Position numbers and translations under genes: made by a program. A DNA stretch of 64,000 bases from Streptomyces sp. SirexAA-E. GTDB taxonomy: Bacteria; Actinomycetota; Actinomycetes; Streptomycetales; Streptomycetaceae. The first letter of the stretch is position 1. Each line of letters starts with the position of its first letter. Below are positions 59,193 to 64,000 of the stretch, piece after piece. The notes below the pieces were generated by a model. That model searched no databases and was not told where the DNA came from. It worked only from the letters and a program-made list of their open reading frames with translations. Location: NCBI RefSeq assembly GCF_000177195.2, contig NC_015953.1, forward strand, positions 2,728,001 to 2,792,000. Reading direction: 5' to 3'.

Positions 59193-60338
59193 TTAGCTAA
59201 TCGTTACCTGCGATGATCTGGCACACAGCTCTGCCAGTCCGACCCCCGTGACCGGGGAAATGACACCCTCCTCCGTGACGATCGCCGTGACCAGTTCGGG
59301 CGGCGTGATGTCGAACGCCGGGTTGTACGCCTGGGCTCCCACCGGTGCCGAGGCAGACGCTCCCGCCTCCGCCCCGGCCGAAGCGGGCCCAGGGAATGTG
59401 AACTCCGTCACTTCACTCCCGGAACGCTGCTCCACGACGACGGCCGCACCGTCCGGCGTCCCCAGATCGACGGTCGAGGTCGGCGCCACCACGACGAACG
59501 GGACGTGGTGGTACTTCGCCAGCACCGCCAACGGATAACTCCCCACCTTGTTGGCCACCGAGCCGTCCGCAGCGATGCGGTCCGCACCGATGAGTACGGC
59601 ATCCACCTCCCCCGCGGCAAACAGAGAGCCCGCCGCGCTGTCCGTGAGCACCTGGAACGGCAACCCGTTCCGTGCCGCCTCGTACGCCGTGAGCCGGGCA
59701 CCCTGGAGCAGCGGACGCGTCTCGTCCACCCACAGCTGCCGCAGCCTGCCCTTGCGGTGCGCCCGCAGAGCGACGGCGAACGCGGTCCCCTCGCCGCCCG
59801 ACACCAGCGCCCCGGTGTTGCAGTGGGTCAGCAGCCGGTGCGGTCCGTCGGGCAGGAGCTCCGCCAGCAGGTCCAGGCCGTACCGAGCCATCCGGACACT
59901 GGCCGCGGCGTCCTCCCGGTGCAGCGCCCGGGCCTCGGCCAGCGCCGCCGAGGCGGCCTGCCCCCGGCCCGCCCGCTTCTCCTCGGCACACCGGTACGCC
60001 TCGGCCACCCGCCGCGCACCGTATCCGAGGTTCACCGCGGTGGGCCGCGCCCCCGCCAGCAGCTCCGCGGCCCGCGCCACGTCCTCACCCCGGGCGGCGG
60101 CCAGGGCGACGCCGTACCCGCCGGCGATGCCCAGCAGGGGCGCGCCCCGCACCGCCAGCGTCCGGATCGCCCGGACCAGCGCGGGGACATCCGCGCACAC
60201 CAGCTCGACCTCCTGCGACGGCAGCCGCGTCTGGTCGAGGAGCACCACGGCGGGGCCTTCGGGCGGCTCGGCCCAGCGGAGTACGGAAAGGGCCGGAGGC
60301 TCGATACCCACCGGCGAACGCGTGTCCTGATCAGCCAT
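59193..60338 (-). CDS. mtnA: S-methyl-5-thioribose-1-phosphate isomerase
   Basis: 381-aa enzyme of methionine salvage, converting methylthioribose-1-phosphate to methylthioribulose-1-phosphate. Seen: substrate-binding RGAPLLGIAGGYGVALAA, the catalytic Cys in LLTHCNTGALVSGGEGTAF (near residue 172), and the acid in LIGADRIAADGSVANKVGSY. The C-terminal third contains a short Ala/Gly-rich insertion. Its stop lies 4 bp before mtrA, so metabolic and signalling genes may share a transcript. Confidence 0.94.
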   Translation of the reverse strand: MADQDTRSPVGIEPPALSVLRWAEPPEGPAVVLLDQTRLPSQEVELVCADVPALVRAIRTLAVRGAPLLGIAGGYGVALAAARGEDVARAAELLAGARPTAVNLGYGARRVAEAYRCAEEKRAGRGQAASAALAEARALHREDAAASVRMARYGLDLLAELLPDGPHRLLTHCNTGALVSGGEGTAFAVALRAHRKGRLRQLWVDETRPLLQGARLTAYEAARNGLPFQVLTDSAAGSLFAAGEVDAVLIGADRIAADGSVANKVGSYPLAVLAKYHHVPFVVVAPTSTVDLGTPDGAAVVVEQRSGSEVTEFTFPGPASAGAEAGASASAPVGAQAYNPAFDITPPELVTAIVTEEGVISPVTGVGLAELCARSSQVTIS

Positions 60339-60478
60339 CCGCCCAGTCTGCCCGGTGAGCGGCCAGGACACATGGACAAGACGGAGGGAGAGCGCCCGGT
60401 CCACGCCGGGGCGGCGCGTGGCACGATGGCTGCCAACCTGCCGCCCCGGTGAGCGGTCAGGACCGTGAAGGAGCGACG

Positions 60479-61687
60479 ATGAACGACTCTCCGGGCTGGG
60501 CCTCGCCCGGATCTGCCCCCTCCGACGGCCAGGACGGGGCCGGCATCCCCCGGCCCTCCGCCCCCGCCGACGCCAACGGCCCGGCCGGACAGTGGTCCGC
60601 CACGCAGCCGCAGGGCGGGCAGTGGTCCCCACCGAGCGCACCCGGCAGCGGCCCCGGCATGCCTCCGCCCGCACCCGGCTGGGGCGGCGCGCCAGGACCC
60701 GGGTGGGGCGGCCGGCCTCCCATGGCGGCGAAACCCGGGGTCATCCCGCTCCGTCCGCTGGGCGTCCTCGAGATCCTCGACGGCGCCGTGTCCACGATGC
60801 GCGCGCACTGGCGCCCCGTGCTCGGCATCAGTCTCACCATCTCGGTCGTCACCGAGATCATCGCCATCCTCCTCCAGCGATACGTCCTGCCGGAGCCGAC
60901 CTCGATCGACCCGAACGCCGTCGGAAGCGAGGCTCTGCGCCAGGCTTCCGAATCGATGCAGTCGGAGCTGCTCTCCACGGCACCGGCCACGGTCATCGGG
61001 ATGATCGCCACCCTCTTCACCACCTCCCTGCTCACCGTGGTGGTCAGCCGCTCCGTGCTGGGCCGCGGCGTGACCCTGCGCGAGGCCTGGTCGGAGGCCC
61101 GGCCGAGGATCCTCCCGCTCCTCGGGCTGACCCTGCTGCTGAGTCTGATGAGCGCCGCGATCATGACGGTGGGGCTGCTCCCCGGTCTGCTCATCGACGG
61201 CGGCGCCGGCCTGGCACTGGCCCTCCTCGGTTTCATCGGGGCCGTCGTCGTCGTGCTGTGGCTGATGATCCGCTTCACCCTCGCCGCACCGGCACTGATG
61301 CTGGAGAGGCAGCCCGTCCTCACGTCGCTGCGCCGGTCCGCGAAGCTGGTCAGGGGCAGCTGGTGGCGGATCTTCGGCATCCTGGCCCTGACCTACCTGA
61401 TGGTCATCGTCGTCACCTTGATCATTACCATTCCGTTCGGCATCATCGCCGTGACCGCCGACAGCGAGGGACTGGGTGACCTGCTCAAGGGCAGTTCGCC
61501 CGACTTCGGCTGGCCCTTCCTCATCGTCACGGGCATCGGCGAAGTGATCGTCTCGACGCTCGCCTACCCCTTCACCGCGGGAGTGATGGCGCTGCTCTAC
61601 ATCGACCGGCGCATCCGCCGCGAAGCACTCGACCTGGACCTCGCGAGGGCCGCGGGTGTGCCCGGATACGACACCCCTAGGAGCTGA
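60479..61687 (+). CDS. Conserved multi-pass membrane protein
   Basis: 402-aa protein. The first 90 residues are disordered and Pro/Gly/Trp-rich (PPPAPGWGGAPGPGWGG type), followed by a conserved segment IPLRPLGVLEILDGAVSTMR and about six membrane helices, ending in the cytoplasmic tail LYIDRRIRREALDLDL. The pattern matches a family found beside DUF4129 genes in Actinobacteria. Strong ribosome site GAAGGAG before the ATG at 60479. It begins the plus-strand operon that continues to the right edge. Function unknown. Confidence 0.8.
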   Translation: MNDSPGWASPGSAPSDGQDGAGIPRPSAPADANGPAGQWSATQPQGGQWSPPSAPGSGPGMPPPAPGWGGAPGPGWGGRPPMAAKPGVIPLRPLGVLEILDGAVSTMRAHWRPVLGISLTISVVTEIIAILLQRYVLPEPTSIDPNAVGSEALRQASESMQSELLSTAPATVIGMIATLFTTSLLTVVVSRSVLGRGVTLREAWSEARPRILPLLGLTLLLSLMSAAIMTVGLLPGLLIDGGAGLALALLGFIGAVVVVLWLMIRFTLAAPALMLERQPVLTSLRRSAKLVRGSWWRIFGILALTYLMVIVVTLIITIPFGIIAVTADSEGLGDLLKGSSPDFGWPFLIVTGIGEVIVSTLAYPFTAGVMALLYIDRRIRREALDLDLARAAGVPGYDTPRS

Positions 61688-61691
61688 TGCG

Positions 61692-62381
61692 GTGACGGCG
61701 GGGGGCGCCACCACGGCGGGACGACTCGTCCTGGCTGCGGACGACATACCCGTGGACATCCCACGCGTCCCCGCCCGGGAAGCGGCGCAGGACGAACTGT
61801 CCGACCCGATGTACCACGAGCACGACCCGAACCTGCTCGAACGCGGCCTCGACCGCTTCTGGGACTGGGTGGGCGACCTCTTCGACGGGGCCGCCGGGGC
61901 CGCACCCGGCGGCTCGCTCGGCCTGGTGGTGATCATGCTGATCATCGCCGGCCTGGTCGCCGCCCTCTGGTGGCGGCTCGGTACACCCCAGCGCGTCGCA
62001 CGCCCCCCGGAGGCCCTTTTCGGTGGCGCCGCCCGCAGCGCGGCCGACCATCGGAAGGCGGCGCAGGCGCACGCCGACGCCCACCGCTGGACGGAGGCCG
62101 TCCAGGAACGCATGCGCGCCCTCGTCCGGGCCTTGGAGGACCGAGCCGTGCTCGACCCGCGCCCCGGCCGCACAGCGGACGAGGCGGCCTCGGAAGCCGG
62201 CCGGGCCCTGCCCGCCCATGCCTCCCGCCTCCGCTCCGCCGCCCGCGTGTTCGACGACGTCACGTACGGAGGCCGCACGGCCGACGCGGCCGCGTACCAG
62301 GACCTGAGCGCGCTCGACCGCGACATCGAAGCCGCCAAGCCCCTGCTCGCCGCCGGAACGACCGGGGAGGCCCCCCGGTGA
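61692..62381 (+). CDS. DUF4129-like membrane protein
   Basis: 229-aa protein with an N-terminal extracellular/periplasmic stretch (LSDPMYHEHDPNLLERGLDRFWDWVGDLF), one helix (about 80-100, LVVIMLIIAGLVAALWWRL) and a cytoplasmic helical domain (ADAHRWTEAVQERMRALVRALEDR, FDDVTYGGRTADAAAY). This is the DUF4129 pattern, a family that often accompanies MoxR and DUF58 genes. GTG start at 61692 with AGGAG upstream. Next gene overlaps by 4 bases. Confidence 0.85.
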   Translation: MTAGGATTAGRLVLAADDIPVDIPRVPAREAAQDELSDPMYHEHDPNLLERGLDRFWDWVGDLFDGAAGAAPGGSLGLVVIMLIIAGLVAALWWRLGTPQRVARPPEALFGGAARSAADHRKAAQAHADAHRWTEAVQERMRALVRALEDRAVLDPRPGRTADEAASEAGRALPAHASRLRSAARVFDDVTYGGRTADAAAYQDLSALDRDIEAAKPLLAAGTTGEAPR

Positions 62382-63664
62382 CCGGGTCCCCGACCGCCAC
62401 GCCCACACCCACACCCGTGCCCGTGCCCGTGCCCGGATCCCCCTTGTCCACGACGTCGGTGTCCCGGACTCCTGGCCAGGTCTGGCGGCGTACACGCGGC
62501 CTGCTGCTCGCCGCCCTGCTCCTCGTCGCCGCCGGGATCACCTACGCCGCCGTCGGCTCGGGGGGTGAACACGGCCGCCTCGACCCCCGCTCCCCGGATC
62601 CCTACGGGAGCCGGGCCGTCGCCGAACTCCTGAAGGACCGGGGTGTCACGGTCGACGTCGTCACGACCCTCGGCGAGGCGACCGACGCGGCCGGTCCCGA
62701 CACCACGCTTCTCGTCGCCGGGCCCAACGTGCTCACCGACTACCAGCGGCACGTCCTCCGTGGAGCCGTCGGCGACGCCTCCGGACGCACGGTCCTCGTA
62801 GCACCGGGCCGCGTCTCCGTCGGGACGCTGGCCCCCGGTGTCAGCGCCGAACTCCCGGGCCGGGCAGGCCCGCATCCGCCTCGCTGCGATCTCCCCGCCG
62901 CACGCTCCGCGGGCACCGTCGAGACGGGCGGCCTCCGCTACCGCACGGACGCACGCGACGCCGTCAGCTGCTACCCCGTCGACGGATACCCGACGTACCT
63001 GGTGCTTCCCGAGCACGCGTCGGGCGACACCGTGCTGCTCGGCTCCCCCGACCTCCTCTACAACGACCGCCTCGACCAGCAGGGGAACGCGTCGCTCGCC
63101 CTGCAGACTCTCGGTTCCCGTCCGCATCTCGTCTGGTACCTCCCCTCACTCACCGATCCGTCCGCCACTGCGGGCCCGGGCGGTCAGGAGAACGGAGAGG
63201 GCGGCGGTGACGGCGGTACCACGGCCGGCGAGAGCGGATTCGTCGACCTCATCCCCTCCGGCTGGCTCTGGGGCACGCTCCAACTCGCCTTCGCAGCCGT
63301 GCTCGCCGCGATCTGGCGAGCCCGCCGCCTCGGCCCCCTGGTCACCGAACGCCTTCCGGTGGCCGTCAGGGCCTCCGAGTCCACCGAAGGGCGTGCCCGC
63401 CTCTATCGGAAGGCCAACGCCCGTGACCGGGCCGCCGCCACACTCCGCTCCGCCACCCGCAACCGCCTCGCTCCCCTCGTCGGGGTCTCCCCGCGCGACG
63501 CCCAGTCACCCGGCGCCTTGCTTCCCGCCGTCTCCGCCCGCCTCGATGCCTCCGACACCGACGCCGTCGCTCTGCTCTTCGGCCCGGCTCCGGCCGACGA
63601 CGCCGCTCTTGTTCTTCTGACCGACCAACTCGACGCCCTCGAAAGAGAGGTACGCACTTCATGA
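62378..63664 (+). CDS. DUF4350-like membrane protein
   Basis: 428-aa protein. Thr/Pro-rich N-terminus, helix (about 37-60), an extracytoplasmic domain with DPYGSRAVAELLKDRGVTVD, TLLVAGPNVL, SAGTVETGGL, CYPVDGYPTYLVL and DTVLLGSPDLLYNDRLD, then a second helix (about 290-312) and a cytoplasmic tail (RKANARDRAAATLRSATRNR). This is the DUF4350 layout (GATase-like fold, catalytic role unproven). Start GTG at 62378 overlaps the TGA of the DUF4129 gene (GTGA), so they are coupled. Confidence 0.85.
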   Translation: MTGSPTATPTPTPVPVPVPGSPLSTTSVSRTPGQVWRRTRGLLLAALLLVAAGITYAAVGSGGEHGRLDPRSPDPYGSRAVAELLKDRGVTVDVVTTLGEATDAAGPDTTLLVAGPNVLTDYQRHVLRGAVGDASGRTVLVAPGRVSVGTLAPGVSAELPGRAGPHPPRCDLPAARSAGTVETGGLRYRTDARDAVSCYPVDGYPTYLVLPEHASGDTVLLGSPDLLYNDRLDQQGNASLALQTLGSRPHLVWYLPSLTDPSATAGPGGQENGEGGGDGGTTAGESGFVDLIPSGWLWGTLQLAFAAVLAAIWRARRLGPLVTERLPVAVRASESTEGRARLYRKANARDRAAATLRSATRNRLAPLVGVSPRDAQSPGALLPAVSARLDASDTDAVALLFGPAPADDAALVLLTDQLDALEREVRTS

Positions 63665-64000
63665 GCGCCCCGAACCCGGAGTCCGCCGAGCACGTGGCGA
63701 CCGAGGGGAGTCCGACGGAAGCCGTCGTCTCCGACAAGGCCCGTGCCTCTCTCGAAGCCCTCCGCTCGGAGATCGCCAAGGCAGTGGTCGGCCAGGACTC
63801 CGCCGTGACCGGCCTGGTCGTCGCCCTGCTCTGCCGGGGCCATGTGCTGCTCGAGGGCGTCCCGGGTGTGGCCAAGACCCTTCTCGTCCGGGCCCTTGCC
63901 GCCTCCCTCGAACTCGACACCAAGCGCGTCCAGTTCACACCCGATCTGATGCCGAGCGATGTCACGGGCTCCCTCGTCTACGATGCCCGCACTGCGGAGT
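63661..64000 (+). CDS. MoxR family AAA ATPase, 3' end outside the window
   Basis: First 113 residues of a MoxR-type AAA chaperone ATPase. SDKARASLEALRSEIAKAVVGQ, then Walker A GVPGVAKTLLVRALA and VQFTPDLMPSDVTGS are visible and typical of MoxR. ATG overlaps the DUF4350 stop (ATGA). In such operons a DUF58 protein usually follows. MoxR proteins act as chaperone-like ATPases in assembly of membrane or metal-containing complexes. Truncated by the window edge. Confidence 0.93.
   Translation, partial: MSAPNPESAEHVATEGSPTEAVVSDKARASLEALRSEIAKAVVGQDSAVTGLVVALLCRGHVLLEGVPGVAKTLLVRALAASLELDTKRVQFTPDLMPSDVTGSLVYDARTAE

Overview
The window is a high-GC actinobacterial chromosome segment and almost certainly comes from Streptomyces. 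The evidence is strong third-position GC bias, GTG and TTG starts, a tmRNA encoding the tag ANTKRDSSAFALAA, a shared-ATPase type sugar transporter (no ATPase gene beside it), and core blocks in an order typical of the genus: ftsE-ftsX-S41 protease-smpB-ssrA, prfB-pkaB-pkaA, secA, and mtnA-mtrA-mtrB-lpqB-comF-hpf. No insertion sequence, prophage or CRISPR array was seen. Both edges cut genes: an MFS transporter on the left and a MoxR ATPase on the right.

Layout. 0-7 kb: MFS exporter, secreted beta/gamma-crystallin-like protein, tmRNA and SmpB (ribosome rescue), an S41 protease, FtsX/FtsE (cell-wall hydrolase control), a tiny zinc-ribbon membrane protein, and an LAETG sortase substrate with a Asp-Pro-Thr stalk. 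7-15 kb: peptide release factor 2, two transmembrane Ser/Thr kinases (PkaB, PkaA), and facing them an FHA-FtsK/SpoIIIE-like protein that is an obvious candidate reader of kinase output. 15-19 kb: a CUT1-type sugar ABC importer whose first permease carries a large extracytoplasmic Ig-like (SdrD-B-like) insertion.

19-39 kb is the most unusual part, a cell-wall glycopolymer (teichoic-acid-like) locus. It holds five large proteins that fuse an N-terminal GT2 glycosyltransferase to a C-terminal TagF-like glycerophosphotransferase domain (744, 947, 1161, 677 and 1116 aa). With them are a GT4 glycosyltransferase, two methyltransferases, a TetR regulator and a TagG/TagH-type polymer exporter. Several of the fusion proteins have lost or changed conserved active-site residues, and the three longest have an added beta-rich middle region.

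39-52 kb is housekeeping: the very large NAD-dependent glutamate dehydrogenase, a HAD phosphatase, a small conserved protein, an Rv3235-like protein, SecA, a GNAT acetyltransferase, a YcaQ/AlkZ-like DNA glycosylase, and an orphan LuxR-type response regulator. 52-60 kb carries hibernation factor HPF, ComF, the LpqB-MtrB-MtrA envelope signalling set and MtnA of methionine salvage, all on the minus strand. 60-64 kb starts a plus-strand operon of membrane proteins (DUF4129-like, DUF4350-like) leading into a MoxR ATPase.

Functionally, the window is dominated by envelope biology: wall hydrolase control (FtsEX), anchored surface protein, wall polymer synthesis and export, protein secretion, and the MtrAB-LpqB sensor. 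All gene identities come from reading the protein sequences and were not checked by a database search. Start codons marked as chosen are judgements from reading-frame context and ribosome binding sites.
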